A DNA stretch of 64,000 nt from Lentzea sp. NBRC 105346 (GCF_030269605.1 NZ_BSTQ01000014.1:62001-126000); one strand, 5' to 3'. Positions 49,709-59,074 are shown, numbered from the stretch's first letter. The notes: generated by a model from the sequence alone, not told the origin. Translations and numbers: made by a program.

Positions 49709-50478
49709 CCGGGGAGCGGAGGGGCGAGATGTGCCCCTATGACGAGCTCGCGGTCGGGTGGGCGATGCACGCGCTGGAGCCGGACGAGGAAGCGCAAGTG
49801 CGCGACCATCTGCCCGGCTGCGCGCGTTGCCAGCGGACCGTGCGCTCAACGCACGAGGTGATGGCCGTCATGGGCGGGTCCGTCCGGCGCGAGGAGCCAC
49901 CGCCGCGACTGCGGGCGCGGCTGATGGACGCGATCGAGCACACGCCGCAGGAACCGTTGCCGCGCAACCGAAGTCCCCGCCACGCCCGGCCGGACGACGA
50001 GCCGATCCAGCTGGCGCCGCGCAGGCGCCGAGCCAAGATCCTGCTGGCGGCCGCCGCGATCTTCGCGGTGCTGGGGCTGGGCGGAGCGGCCGGCATCTGG
50101 ATCAACCAGCTGTCCAACGAACGAGCCCAGTACGCCTACGCGTTGCAACTGCAGGCCGACCCGAACGCGAGCGTCGCGCTGCTCCGCAACGAGGCCAACG
50201 AGCCCGTCGCAATGGTCGTCCAAACCGAGAAGGACGCGGCAGTCGTGCCGATGAACCTGTCGCCCAACGACTCCGGGCACATCTACACCCTGTGGGGCAC
50301 CAGCGGCGACAAGCCGGTGGCGCTGGCCACGTTCGACGTGGGCAAGGGCGCCGTTCCCAGCAAGCTGGCCTGGTCGGCCGACGCCCACAAGCACCTCGGC
50401 TTCGCGGTGTCGATCGAACCCGGACGCACCGCTCCCACCAAACCTTCCACGGTGCTGGGCAGTGGCCAGGTAGCGTAG
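49705..50478 (+). CDS. Membrane-bound zinc anti-sigma factor (RskA-like)
   Basis: This 257-residue protein has the ZAS zinc motif H-x3-C-x2-C (HLPGCARC) near residue 35, a transmembrane segment (LLAAAAIFAVLGLGGAAGIW) near 115 and a C-terminal anti-sigma K extracytoplasmic domain. It would hold the ECF sigma factor at the membrane until a signal triggers proteolysis. GTG start with 4-nt overlap. Confidence 0.88.
   Translation: MTGERRGEMCPYDELAVGWAMHALEPDEEAQVRDHLPGCARCQRTVRSTHEVMAVMGGSVRREEPPPRLRARLMDAIEHTPQEPLPRNRSPRHARPDDEPIQLAPRRRRAKILLAAAAIFAVLGLGGAAGIWINQLSNERAQYAYALQLQADPNASVALLRNEANEPVAMVVQTEKDAAVVPMNLSPNDSGHIYTLWGTSGDKPVALATFDVGKGAVPSKLAWSADAHKHLGFAVSIEPGRTAPTKPSTVLGSGQVA
50471..50476 (+). 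promoter_or_regulatory. -10 box of a leaderless promoter
   Basis: TAGCGT ends 6 nt before GTG 50483. Confidence 0.5.
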
Positions 50479-50482
50479 AGAC

Positions 50483-50914
50483 GTGGTCCAACAGGATGAT
50501 TCGGCCAAGACGGAACACCACCACGGCCCCCGTCACTGGTTCCGCCGCAACCCGGCCCTGAACCTCGCCTACCGCATCGGCGTGGGCGTGGTCGGCGGCC
50601 TCGTGCTGATCGCGGGCATCCTGATGATCCCGTACCCCGGCCCAGGCTGGCTGGTGGTGTTCTTCGGCCTGGCGATCCTCGCCACGGAGTTCGAGTGGGC
50701 CGGCCGAGTCCTGAAGTTCGCCAAGCGCTACTACGACGCCTGGGTCGACTGGCTGAAGCGCCAGCCGTTGTGGCTGCGCCTGGTCGTGCTGGCGGGCACC
50801 GGCCTCGTCGTACTGGCAACCCTCTACCTGCTGAACGTGTTCTCGCTGGTGGGCGGCTGGTTCGGCGTCCACGAACCCTGGTTGGAGAGCCCGATTTTTG
50901 GGTCGCGTACGTGA
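50483..50914 (+). CDS. TIGR02611 family transmembrane protein
   Basis: This 143-residue protein has the family motif YPGPGW near residue 51 and three hydrophobic segments. It is an actinobacterial family of unknown function. It begins 5 nt after the anti-sigma stop but has its own leaderless -10, so it may be both cotranscribed and independently expressed. Confidence 0.85.
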   Translation: MVQQDDSAKTEHHHGPRHWFRRNPALNLAYRIGVGVVGGLVLIAGILMIPYPGPGWLVVFFGLAILATEFEWAGRVLKFAKRYYDAWVDWLKRQPLWLRLVVLAGTGLVVLATLYLLNVFSLVGGWFGVHEPWLESPIFGSRT

Positions 50915-50968
50915 TGTTGTAAGCTATGACCACACCGCGAGAGCGGGTAGCAAGAACAACAGAACAAG

Positions 50969-51040
50969 GGCGTTTAGCTCAGCGGGAGAGCGCTTCGTTC
51001 ACACCGAAGAGGTCACTGGTTCGATCCCAGTATCGCCCAT
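50969..51040 (+). tRNA. tRNA-Val (CAC)
   Basis: Complete cloverleaf with anticodon CAC and discriminator A. The acceptor stem has a U-U mismatch at the sixth pair (GGGCGTT against ATCGCCC). Confidence 0.93.
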
Positions 51041-51046
51041 TTCAGC

Positions 51047-51091
51047 CGGAGAGCCCCTGACCAGCAAAGGTCAGGGGCTCTCCGGTTTTTC
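51047..51091 (+). terminator. Rho-independent terminator after tRNA-Val
   Basis: A 17-bp exact stem (51047-51063 with 51070-51086) and 6-nt loop is followed by TTTTT. Confidence 0.9.
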
Positions 51092-51220
51092 GCGCACGCC
51101 AACGACTCCGGAAGCCGCCGGTGACTTACCGGGGCACGTGGACTGGTGTCTGCCTTCGGCAGGAATAGGCCACCGATGTCCTCTGCGGCTTGCAGATCAA
51201 GCTCACCTTCAAGGGTGTGG

Positions 51221-52114
51221 TTACGGCGTCAACGCGGTCCGCGCCAGATCGCGTAGCCAGACGTGTGCGGGATCGGTGTCATAGCGCTGATGCCATGACA
51301 GGTACACCGCGGCCGGCGGCAGTTCGAACGGCAGGGGGAGCAGGGTCAGACCGAGAACCGTGGCCGCTGAACGCGTCGTGGACTCGGGGGCTGTGACGAG
51401 GAGGTCGGAGCCGCGCACGAACTCGAACGCGGCGGCTTCGGTGGGCACGGTTGCCACTACCCGGCGCGTGAGGCCGAGCCGCGCGAGAGCGTCGTCGAGG
51501 GCGTTGCCGAGCCTTCCGCGCCGCGACACGGTGATGTGCTCGGCCGCGGCGTACTGCGCGGCGGTGACTGCCTTGACTTGGGTGAGTGGGTGCCCCCGCC
51601 GCACGACGATGACGTGCTGGGTCTCTGTTACCCGATCGGCGCGGATGTCGGGTGCGGTCGGGCGGTTCGCGTTCGCCTCCAGGTCGACCTCGCCGCGACG
51701 CAGCTCGGGCGTGTCGATGCTCGATTCCGCGATGAAGCGCAGACGCACACCCGGCGCCTGCTTGCGCACGGCCGCGAGAAGCGTGGGGCCGCCGAGGGCG
51801 ACCAGTGAGTCGTGCCAGCGGAGTGTGAAGGTGCGCTCCAGCGTCGTGAGGTCGAGTTCGCGGCTCGGTGCCAGCACGGCCTGGACCTGCTGCAGCAGCT
51901 CGTGCACCTGTTCCCGGACGGCGATCGCGTACGGCGTCGGCGTCATCGTGCGCCCGGTACGCACCAGGATCTGATCTCCCGTCGTGCGCCGGATCCGGCC
52001 GAGGCTTCGGCTCATCGCTGGGGCGGTGACGTGCAGGCGCTCAGCGGCTCCGGCCACGCTGCCTTCCTCCAGGAGCGCGTCGAGCGCGGCGAGCAGGTTC
52101 AGGTCCAATTGCAT
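51221..52114 (-). CDS. LysR-family transcriptional regulator
   Basis: This 297-residue regulator has the LysR helix-turn-helix (LNLLAALDALLEEGSVAGAAERLHVTAPAM in part, residues 1-60) and a substrate-binding domain. ATG 52114 is chosen; ATG 52123 is possible. It is divergent from an inositol-monophosphatase-like gene followed by a reductase, probably its targets. A possible operator is GTGCTTTACATGCAC (52132-52146), read on either strand. Confidence 0.86.
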   Translation of the reverse strand: MQLDLNLLAALDALLEEGSVAGAAERLHVTAPAMSRSLGRIRRTTGDQILVRTGRTMTPTPYAIAVREQVHELLQQVQAVLAPSRELDLTTLERTFTLRWHDSLVALGGPTLLAAVRKQAPGVRLRFIAESSIDTPELRRGEVDLEANANRPTAPDIRADRVTETQHVIVVRRGHPLTQVKAVTAAQYAAAEHITVSRRGRLGNALDDALARLGLTRRVVATVPTEAAAFEFVRGSDLLVTAPESTTRSAATVLGLTLLPLPFELPPAAVYLSWHQRYDTDPAHVWLRDLARTALTP

Positions 52115-52232
52115 GTGAGTCATCCTAGGCGTGCTTTACATGCACTTGCTGTTAATGATCGGCCTCCCTACCTTCGAGATGCGGGACGCGAAAGAACGCC
52201 TCATCACCCCCTCCTCGAATGGGAGCACTGCC

Positions 52233-53039
52233 ATGCCCGAGACCGGAATTGCTGCAACCGACACCGACCTGCTCGCGCAGACCGAGATCGCCGTGCGCGC
52301 GGCGGGTTCGGTGCTGCGGGAGCGGTTCGGCGAGGTGGTCCGCTACCAGACCCGCGAAGAGCTGATGCGCGCGCTCGCCGCCAACGACGACGCGGCCCTC
52401 GACGTCCTGCGCCCCCGCCTCGCCTTACTGCGCCCGCATGCCCGCTTCGTGGAGGACGAACTCGCGGGCGGGGCGCTGCCCTCCGGCGAATGGTGGGTGC
52501 TGGATCCGGCCGAGGGCAACGTCAACCACCTGCACGCCCTGCCGGAGTGGGCGGTGACGGCCACTCTCGTGCGCGACAACCAGCCGGTGCTCACCGCGGT
52601 TCACGTGCCGTTGACCGGTGAGACGTACACCGCGCTCGCCGGCGGCGGCGCTCACCTCGATGGCCGCCCGCTGCACGTGTCCGGGACCGCGGACCTCGGC
52701 CTGAGCCTCGTGGCCACGAGTCAGGCCAGGCCGGACGAGGACGAGAAGGTCGTGCGGCGCATCGGTTCCTCGATCACCGCGATGCTCTCCGATGCGCTCG
52801 TGGTGCGGACATCGGTGCCCGCCACCCTGCACCTGCTGAACGTGGCCGCCGGCCGGATCGACGCCTTCTGGCAGTTCGCGGGGGCCCGCGCGGACCTGCT
52901 TCCCGGGGCGCTGCTCGTCGCCGAGGCCGGCGGGCGGATATCCGACGCCGCGGGTCGCCCCTGGACCCCGGAGAGCGAGAGCTTCCTGGCCGCCGCGCCC
53001 GGCGTGCACGCCGAAGCCGTCACCACGCTCTCCCGCTGA
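52233..53039 (+). CDS. Inositol-monophosphatase-like protein with altered motif
   Basis: This 268-residue protein aligns to the IMPase fold (EDELAGG, WVLDPAEGNVNHLHALP, ALLVAEAGG). The classical DPIDGTTN metal-binding motif is DPAEGNVN, so one Asp is Glu. GGGAG precedes ATG 52233. The following gene is a reductase. Substrate is uncertain. A TTA codon lies at 52425. Confidence 0.82.
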   Translation: MPETGIAATDTDLLAQTEIAVRAAGSVLRERFGEVVRYQTREELMRALAANDDAALDVLRPRLALLRPHARFVEDELAGGALPSGEWWVLDPAEGNVNHLHALPEWAVTATLVRDNQPVLTAVHVPLTGETYTALAGGGAHLDGRPLHVSGTADLGLSLVATSQARPDEDEKVVRRIGSSITAMLSDALVVRTSVPATLHLLNVAAGRIDAFWQFAGARADLLPGALLVAEAGGRISDAAGRPWTPESESFLAAAPGVHAEAVTTLSR

Positions 53040-53076
53040 CTCCCACGAGAACCACCAGCACCGGAAGGACCACACC

Positions 53077-53667
53077 ATGATCGCCGTTCTCGGAAACGGC
53101 CGCGTCGGCGGCAGCCTCGCCCTGGCCCTCACCAGGGCCGGGCATGAGGTAACCGTGGCGGACCGCGCACCAGGCTCTGCCGCCGACGCCGCCCGGACAG
53201 CGCAGATCGTCGTCAACGCCACCCCGGGCGCCGGCTCGCTGGAGCGGCTCAGCGCGCTGCGCGAGGAACTGCGGGGCAAGATCCTCGTCGACGTCTCCAA
53301 CGCCACCGTCGACGGACCGGACGGACTGCCGGCCGACCTGCTCTACCCCGGCTCGAGCCTCGCGGAGCAACTGCAAAATGCGCTCCCCGACACGCGCGTC
53401 GTCAAGACGCTCAACACGATGCTCTACACGGTGATGACCGCGCCCTCCGCGCTCACCCAGACACCGACCGTTTTCCTCTCCGGCGAGGACCCGCAGGCCA
53501 AGCAGGTGGTACGCGGGCTGCTCGCCGACCTCGGCTGGCACCAGGAGTGGATCACGGACCTCGGCGGGATCGAGACCGCGCGGGCCGCCGAGGCCGCGGT
53601 CCTGTTCGTACCGCACGTGATCCGATCCGGCGGATTAGCGCCCTTCGCAATCTCGATCACCCGCTGA
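53077..53667 (+). CDS. NAD(P)-binding oxidoreductase (F420-dependent NADP reductase-like)
   Basis: This 196-residue Rossmann protein starts with MIAVLGNGRVGGSLALALTR and has the FNO-like PGAGSLERLSALR and VKTLNTMLYTVM segments. Relatives transfer hydride between NADPH and F420 or act on small carbonyl compounds. It is 37 nt after the phosphatase-like gene and likely in the LysR regulon. A TTA codon lies at 53635. Confidence 0.8.
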   Translation: MIAVLGNGRVGGSLALALTRAGHEVTVADRAPGSAADAARTAQIVVNATPGAGSLERLSALREELRGKILVDVSNATVDGPDGLPADLLYPGSSLAEQLQNALPDTRVVKTLNTMLYTVMTAPSALTQTPTVFLSGEDPQAKQVVRGLLADLGWHQEWITDLGGIETARAAEAAVLFVPHVIRSGGLAPFAISITR

Positions 53668-53690
53668 GAGCCCGACCGCCGCATTGATCG

Positions 53691-53703
53691 TTGCATGATG
53701 CAA
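53691..53703. promoter_or_regulatory. 13-bp palindrome in an AT-rich gap
   Basis: TTGCAT-G-ATGCAA lies in a gap of unusually low GC before the glycosyltransferase gene. It is a possible operator; nothing else is recognisable in the gap. Confidence 0.35.
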
Positions 53704-53836
53704 GATTTATTGCCGAATGGTGTTTGGAATTCGCCTTCTCCGGATATCTGTGGAGGGGCGAGCGAGAGCCGGAACCCGCTCACTTCGACCGGACTAGCTC
53801 CACACGGGAGCTACATCGGCGGGGAGGTGACCGGGA

Positions 53837-54976
53837 ATGAAGATCGCGATGGTGTCGGTGCACGCCAGTCCGCTCACGCCGGACAGTGGTCAGAGCCTGC
53901 ACGTCGCTTCATTGTCCGCCGCCCTGGTGCGGCTCGGGCACGAAGTGACCGTGTACACCCGGCGCGACGCCGAGGGGTTGCTCTCCGAAATCACTACACC
54001 GGACGGTTACCAGGTGGTGCATGTGCCCGCCGGGCCGGCGCGGCAGGTGAAGCCGGACGCGCGGATGGGCGATTTCGCCCAGTTCCTCCTTGACGACTGG
54101 GGTGTGCGGCGGCCGGATCTGGTGCACGCGCATTACTGGACGTCCGGGCTCGTCTCGCTGCTTGCGGCGCAGCGTCACGGCATTCCCGTCGTGCAGTCAT
54201 ATCACGGGCTCGGCGCCAGGTCGCGCGGCGAGGAGATGGTGCGGCGCATCAGCACCGAGCGGCTGGTTGGGCGTGAGGCCGAGTTGGTCGTGGCCACCTG
54301 CGAGGACGAGGTGCACGAGCTCGTCGGGATGGGGATCGCCCGCGCGAAGATCGAGATTGTGCCTCGCGGAGTCGACCCCGAGTTGTTCGGATCACGTGGG
54401 GCCGCGGCCCAGAAGACTGCTCCGCAGCGGATTGTGTCGGTGGGAAAACTGTTGCCGCACAACGGGTTTGCGGACCTTGTCGCCGCCCTCCCCAGGCTGC
54501 TCGACACCGAGTTGGTGATTGCCGGGCGCGGGACCAGGGCTGAAGAGCGCAGGTTGCAGGGGTGGGCGCGCAAGCTCGGGGTGGCGGATCGGATGATGCT
54601 CGCCGGACATGTGGCCAGGAAGGACATGCCCGCGTTGTTGCGGTCCGCGGACGTCGTGGCCTGCGTGCCGTGGGTCGAGTCGTACGGCGTGGTGCCGTTG
54701 GAAGCCATGGCTTGTGGCGTGCCGGTGGTGGCCTCCGCCGTTGGCGGGCTTACGGACATCGTCATCGACCACGTGACCGGTGTGCTCGTGCCGCCACGTG
54801 ACCTGAAGCGGTTGATCCGGGCTCTGCGGGTGATGCTGAGCGACTCGACGTTGCGGGGCACCTGTGGCGTCGCGGGCGAGGATCGGATCAGGGCTCGGCA
54901 CACGTGGAGCGAGGTCGCCAAACGCGTCGAGCGGCTGTACCAGCGCGTGGAACAGCCGGTGGCGGCCCGATCATGA
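53837..54976 (+). CDS. GT4-family glycosyltransferase
   Basis: This 379-residue enzyme has the donor-binding region ESYGVVPLEAMACGVPVVASAVGG near 280-305 and an N-terminal Rossmann acceptor domain (MVSVHASPLTPDSGQSLHVA). It resembles MshA-like and other retaining GT4 enzymes. GGGAGG precedes ATG 53837. It is translationally coupled (ATGA) to a STAS-GAF-ANTAR gene, implying cotranscription with the partner-switch cluster. Acceptor unknown. Confidence 0.88.
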   Translation: MKIAMVSVHASPLTPDSGQSLHVASLSAALVRLGHEVTVYTRRDAEGLLSEITTPDGYQVVHVPAGPARQVKPDARMGDFAQFLLDDWGVRRPDLVHAHYWTSGLVSLLAAQRHGIPVVQSYHGLGARSRGEEMVRRISTERLVGREAELVVATCEDEVHELVGMGIARAKIEIVPRGVDPELFGSRGAAAQKTAPQRIVSVGKLLPHNGFADLVAALPRLLDTELVIAGRGTRAEERRLQGWARKLGVADRMMLAGHVARKDMPALLRSADVVACVPWVESYGVVPLEAMACGVPVVASAVGGLTDIVIDHVTGVLVPPRDLKRLIRALRVMLSDSTLRGTCGVAGEDRIRARHTWSEVAKRVERLYQRVEQPVAARS

Positions 54977-56046
54977 CGATGAAGGTGACTTCTGCGGTCG
55001 CGGAACAAGCCTTGGTGCTCAGGCTGTCGGGCGTGTTCGAGCCGGACGCCGCCGGCACGCTGGCGGACGCCACCGCGACGCTTCCGCCACCCGCGCTGGT
55101 GGTGCTGGACCTGCGGGAGCTCGAGCAGCTTCCGGCCGCGGGGGTTCGGACTCTCGACGCGTTCGTCCAGTCGCACCTGACCCGTGGCGTGCGGTGCGCG
55201 CTTGTGGTCGAACCCGTGGGTGCGGTGGCGTGTGTCCTCGACACCGCGGATCCCGGCGGCGCCCTGCCGCGGTACGCCGACCTCGAATCGGCGCTCATCG
55301 CACGGGCTGAACGGGCCACAGTGGACGCCGACGAGCTCGTGGCACAGTTCGAGTCGTTGACGCGCACGCTGTTGACCGCCACGACCGTCGCCGACGCACT
55401 GGACCAGATCGTGACCGCCGCCTTGCACGTGGTGCCCGCGGCGGAGGTGGTCAGCGTGACGTTGCGCGCCCCGGACGGCACGTTCACCACGCCGGTCGAG
55501 ACCCACCACATCGCCAGCGAGCTCGACCAGGTGCAGTACCGCAGCGGGCTGGGGCCGTGCATCGACGCCGCCCATCCCTCCGGTCCCGGTTACACGATCA
55601 GCATCGACCTGCGCGCCGAACGGAGGTGGCCGCAGTTCGCCGAGGCGGCCGTCGCCCACGGGCTGCGCGCGGTCCTGTCGACCGAGCTCATCCCGGCGAG
55701 CGGGCGGCATCTCGTCACCGGCGCGCTCAACATGTACGCGCGCACGTCGCTCGGCTTCACCGACGCCGATCGGCACGCCGCGCTGCTGCTGGCCACGCAC
55801 GCGTCGCTCGCGCTGGCGCACATGCAGACCGCGGAGATCGCCACCCTGCACCGCGCCCAGCTGCGGCGCGCGATCGACTCACGCGACATCATCGGCCAGG
55901 CCAAGGGCATTCTGATGAACCGCCAGGGCATCACCGCCGACGAGGCGTTCGACCTGCTCAGGCGCACTTCGCAGGAGCTCAACGTCAAGCTCGTGGACGT
56001 CGCCGCCGAGCTCATCACCAGGCGCACCGACCCCGAGCCGATTTAA
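54973..56046 (+). CDS. STAS-GAF-ANTAR signalling protein
   Basis: This 357-residue protein has an N-terminal STAS-like domain (about 1-105), a GAF domain (150-285, PCIDAAHPSGPGYTISIDL) and a C-terminal ANTAR RNA-binding domain (about 290-350, GQAKGILMNRQGITADEAF). ANTAR proteins act as antiterminators on RNA hairpins. The STAS half may link it to the neighbouring anti-sigma kinases. ATGA overlap with the glycosyltransferase. Confidence 0.85.
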   Translation: MTMKVTSAVAEQALVLRLSGVFEPDAAGTLADATATLPPPALVVLDLRELEQLPAAGVRTLDAFVQSHLTRGVRCALVVEPVGAVACVLDTADPGGALPRYADLESALIARAERATVDADELVAQFESLTRTLLTATTVADALDQIVTAALHVVPAAEVVSVTLRAPDGTFTTPVETHHIASELDQVQYRSGLGPCIDAAHPSGPGYTISIDLRAERRWPQFAEAAVAHGLRAVLSTELIPASGRHLVTGALNMYARTSLGFTDADRHAALLLATHASLALAHMQTAEIATLHRAQLRRAIDSRDIIGQAKGILMNRQGITADEAFDLLRRTSQELNVKLVDVAAELITRRTDPEPI

Positions 56047-56084
56047 GGGTTTGGCGCCGTGACACGATCGGGTACCTGACGCCA

Positions 56085-57005
56085 ATGCGACTTCGCAGGC
56101 CGGTGTTCAGTCATCCGGCCTTGCTCTACCACGACACCGACGAGTACGTGTCCGCGATCCTGCCGTTCATCACCGTCGGCCTGGCCGCCGGAGAACCCGT
56201 GGCCGTGGCCGTTCCCGACCACAACGGCGTGCTGCTGCGGGCCGCGCTCGGCCGCGCCTCCGAACGGGTGCAGTGGGCCGACATGACCGTGGTGGGCCGC
56301 AATCCCGGCCGGATCATCCCCTTCGTCCTGCGGGCGTTCGCCGACCGGTACACCTCACGCCGGGTGCGCATCGTCGGCGAACCGATCTGGGCCGGTCGCA
56401 GCGAGGAGGAGTACCCGGCCTGCGCGCAGCACGAGGCGTTGATCAATCTGGCGTTCGTGGGGCGTGCGGTGACCATCCTGTGTCCGTACGACGCGACGCG
56501 GCTCCCCAAGGACGTGCTGCTCGATGCCGAGATCACGCACCCGGTCGTGACCGACGGCCCGACCACGCGGATCAGTGCGCCGTACGCGCCGGATGCCGTG
56601 GTGCGCAAGTACAACCGCGCGCTGGCCGCCGCGCCCGCCGCGGGCCGTGAGGTCCGGCTGGCCGGTCTGCCCGGAGCCCGGCATCAGGTCACGGCACAGG
56701 CCGCCGCCGCGGGGTTCTCGGCGGCGCGGACGGCGGAGATCGCGCTCGTGGTGACCGAACTGCTGTCGAACCCGATCGAGCACGACCGCGGCGTCGCGAC
56801 GCTGCGCACCTGGTTCACCGGGGGTGTGTTCCACTGCGAGGTCGAGAACACCGGCCGGCTCACCGATCCGCTCGCCGGACGCATCCCGGCGCCCGTGCGT
56901 CAGCACCGCGGCCGGGGCCTGTTGCTCGTCAACCACTTCGCCGACCTGGTGCGCACCCACACCGGCGACCACGGCACCACCATCCGGGCGTACTTCTACC
57001 GGTGA
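56085..57005 (+). CDS. MEDS domain plus anti-sigma kinase (RsbA-type), paralogue 2
   Basis: This 306-residue protein has the same two-domain layout as that at 36307: MEDS (HPALLYHDTDEYVSAI, NPGRIIPFVLRAFADR) and GHKL ATPase (ALVVTELLSNPIEHD, GRGLLLVNHFADLV). The N-box is slightly altered (SNPIEH). It lies between a STAS-GAF-ANTAR gene and a multi-domain phosphatase, supporting a partner-switch role. Confidence 0.85.
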   Translation: MRLRRPVFSHPALLYHDTDEYVSAILPFITVGLAAGEPVAVAVPDHNGVLLRAALGRASERVQWADMTVVGRNPGRIIPFVLRAFADRYTSRRVRIVGEPIWAGRSEEEYPACAQHEALINLAFVGRAVTILCPYDATRLPKDVLLDAEITHPVVTDGPTTRISAPYAPDAVVRKYNRALAAAPAAGREVRLAGLPGARHQVTAQAAAAGFSAARTAEIALVVTELLSNPIEHDRGVATLRTWFTGGVFHCEVENTGRLTDPLAGRIPAPVRQHRGRGLLLVNHFADLVRTHTGDHGTTIRAYFYR

Positions 57006-57078
57006 GCCACAGGGTTTGATCGACGTGGCGGTGGGTAGACAAATCTGAAGGCCGACCGTCGGGAGGAATGGCCGTCAG

Positions 57079-59043
57079 ATGTCAGACCGGTCAGACGACG
57101 ATCTGGTGCGGCGGGCGGGAGACCCGTCGGTGATCTACCAGGTGTTCGAGCAGATGCCCCTGATGGTGTGTGCGCTGGAGGGCCCAGACCATCGGTTCGT
57201 GGCGGCCAGCCACCAGTACCGGGCGTTCACCGCTCGGGAGAACGTTGTCGGGATGCTGCTCGCGGAAGCGTTTCCCGAGGCGATGGGGCAGCAGATCAAG
57301 CCGATCTTGGACCGGGTCTACGCGACGGGACAGCCCGAGCACCTGCGGGACTTCCGGGCCCAGATGGACCTGCCGGACCAGGGCGGCTACACCGAGGTCT
57401 TCGTCGAGTTCACCGCGGACCCGCGCCGGGGGCACGACGGCGAGATCGTCGGGGTGACGGTGACCGCGGTGGACGTGACCGAGCAGGTGCGCGACCGGAG
57501 GACGGCGCAGCGACGGACGGCCGAGGCCGAGCTGCGCTACGAGCAGGCCCGCGACGTGATCGACGCGCTGCAGCGTGAGCTGCTGCCGGACGGGGTGCCG
57601 GTGTTGCCGCGGATGCAGATCGCGGCGAGCTACCTGCTGGCCGATGCCGACACCGCCGCCGGCGGCGACTGGTTCGACGCGCTGCACCTCTCCGACGGCC
57701 GGGTCGCCCTGGTCGTCGGGGACGTGGTCGGGCACGGCGTGACCGCGTCGGCCACGATGGGACAGCTGCGGATCCTGCTGCACGAGTGGCTGGCGACCAC
57801 CCGCGACATCGTCGCCGCGCTCAGGGCGCTCGACGCGGCCGCCGACCGGATCCGCGGCGCCCGTGCGGCGACCGTGTGCGTGGTGATGGTGGACCCGGCG
57901 ACCGGCGCTTTGGAGTACTGCACCGCCGGTCATCCACCGCCGCTCGTGCTGTCCACGGCGGGTGAAGGTCGTTATCTGGCAGCCACCGCGGCCGGTCCGG
58001 TCGGGGTCGGCGGCGAGTTCACGGCCGAGTCGGTCCGTGCGGACCGGCTGGCGCCGGACGAGCTCGTGCTGCTGTACACCGACGGGATCCTGGAGCGGCC
58101 GGGACGCGAGCTGGCGGAGTGCTCGGTCGAGCTGTTGCAGGCCGCGGCCGACATCGCCGCCGACCGCGCGCTGCGGGGTGACAGCGCGTTCCCGGCCGAA
58201 CGGGTGTGCACGCAGACACTGGAGCTGCTGACCAGGGTCACCGGGCACGACGACGACATCACCCTGCTCGCCGGTCAACGCCTCGCACCACCGCCGGACC
58301 TGGAGTTGCGGCTCGAGGCCGTCCCCGAGGCACTCGCCCTCGTCCACGAACGCCTGGAGGCCTGGCTGGCCGACGCGCGGATCTTCCAGCACGACGCCGA
58401 GGCGGTGCGGCACGCGGCCGGTGAACTGGCCACCAACGCGATCGAACACGCCTACATCGACTCCGCCGACCCGCATTCGTTCACCGTCGCCGCGACCCTC
58501 GACGACACCGGCCACGTGCGCATCCAGGTCAGCGACCAGGGCCGCTGGCGGGAACCTGCGCCGTCGGCCGATCGCGGACTCGGGCTGCAGGTCGCCGAGC
58601 ACATGGTCGACACGCTGCGCATCGAACACGACGGGCACGGCACCACCGCCACCGCGTCGCTCCGGCTGAGCGGTCCGGCCAGGCTGCTGACCAAGGAGGA
58701 CCTGATCTGGACGCCGATGGTCCGGCCAACGGCACTGACCGTTCCCCTGGTGGTCCGCAACGAACGGTCGGAGTCGTCTCCGCGCATCCGCGTCGAGGGA
58801 CCGGTGCACGCGGGTACGGCGGCCGAGTTCGACCGAGCCGTCCGCACCGCCGGCTCCACGGGCACCAGCCCGCTGACCGTGGACCTGACCGGGGTGACGC
58901 ATCTGGCCAGTGCCGGCGTCGCGGCCCTGCACGAGCTGACCGCCCTGCACCGCGGCAACGACACCGAACTCCGGCTGTACGCGCCGGCCGGGACACCGGC
59001 CGACGTGATCATGTCGCTGGTCCGGCTTCCGCATGACACGTGA
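57079..59043 (+). CDS. PAS-SpoIIE phosphatase-kinase-STAS protein (whole partner switch in one chain)
   Basis: This 654-residue protein has a PAS domain (10-135), a short coiled coil, a SpoIIE-type PP2C phosphatase (about 175-395, GGDWFDAL, GDVVGHGV, TDGILE, DDDITLL), a GHKL ATPase (about 410-520, ELATNAIEH) and a STAS domain (about 555-650) with the Ser in HLASAGVA. RsbU, RsbW and RsbV functions thus sit on one chain. No membrane segment is visible, so signals enter through PAS. Confidence 0.88.
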   Translation: MSDRSDDDLVRRAGDPSVIYQVFEQMPLMVCALEGPDHRFVAASHQYRAFTARENVVGMLLAEAFPEAMGQQIKPILDRVYATGQPEHLRDFRAQMDLPDQGGYTEVFVEFTADPRRGHDGEIVGVTVTAVDVTEQVRDRRTAQRRTAEAELRYEQARDVIDALQRELLPDGVPVLPRMQIAASYLLADADTAAGGDWFDALHLSDGRVALVVGDVVGHGVTASATMGQLRILLHEWLATTRDIVAALRALDAAADRIRGARAATVCVVMVDPATGALEYCTAGHPPPLVLSTAGEGRYLAATAAGPVGVGGEFTAESVRADRLAPDELVLLYTDGILERPGRELAECSVELLQAAADIAADRALRGDSAFPAERVCTQTLELLTRVTGHDDDITLLAGQRLAPPPDLELRLEAVPEALALVHERLEAWLADARIFQHDAEAVRHAAGELATNAIEHAYIDSADPHSFTVAATLDDTGHVRIQVSDQGRWREPAPSADRGLGLQVAEHMVDTLRIEHDGHGTTATASLRLSGPARLLTKEDLIWTPMVRPTALTVPLVVRNERSESSPRIRVEGPVHAGTAAEFDRAVRTAGSTGTSPLTVDLTGVTHLASAGVAALHELTALHRGNDTELRLYAPAGTPADVIMSLVRLPHDT

Positions 59044-59062
59044 TCAGGCTCGTGCGGGCCCT

Positions 59063-59068
59063 TATGGT
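59063..59068 (+). promoter_or_regulatory. -10 box of a leaderless promoter
   Basis: TATGGT ends 6 nt before ATG 59075. Confidence 0.5.
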
Positions 59069-59074
59069 TGATCC

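Noticed and set aside
57091..59034. Long open frame opposite the partner-switch phosphatase
   Set aside because: Shadow of third-position GC bias; no recognisable domain.
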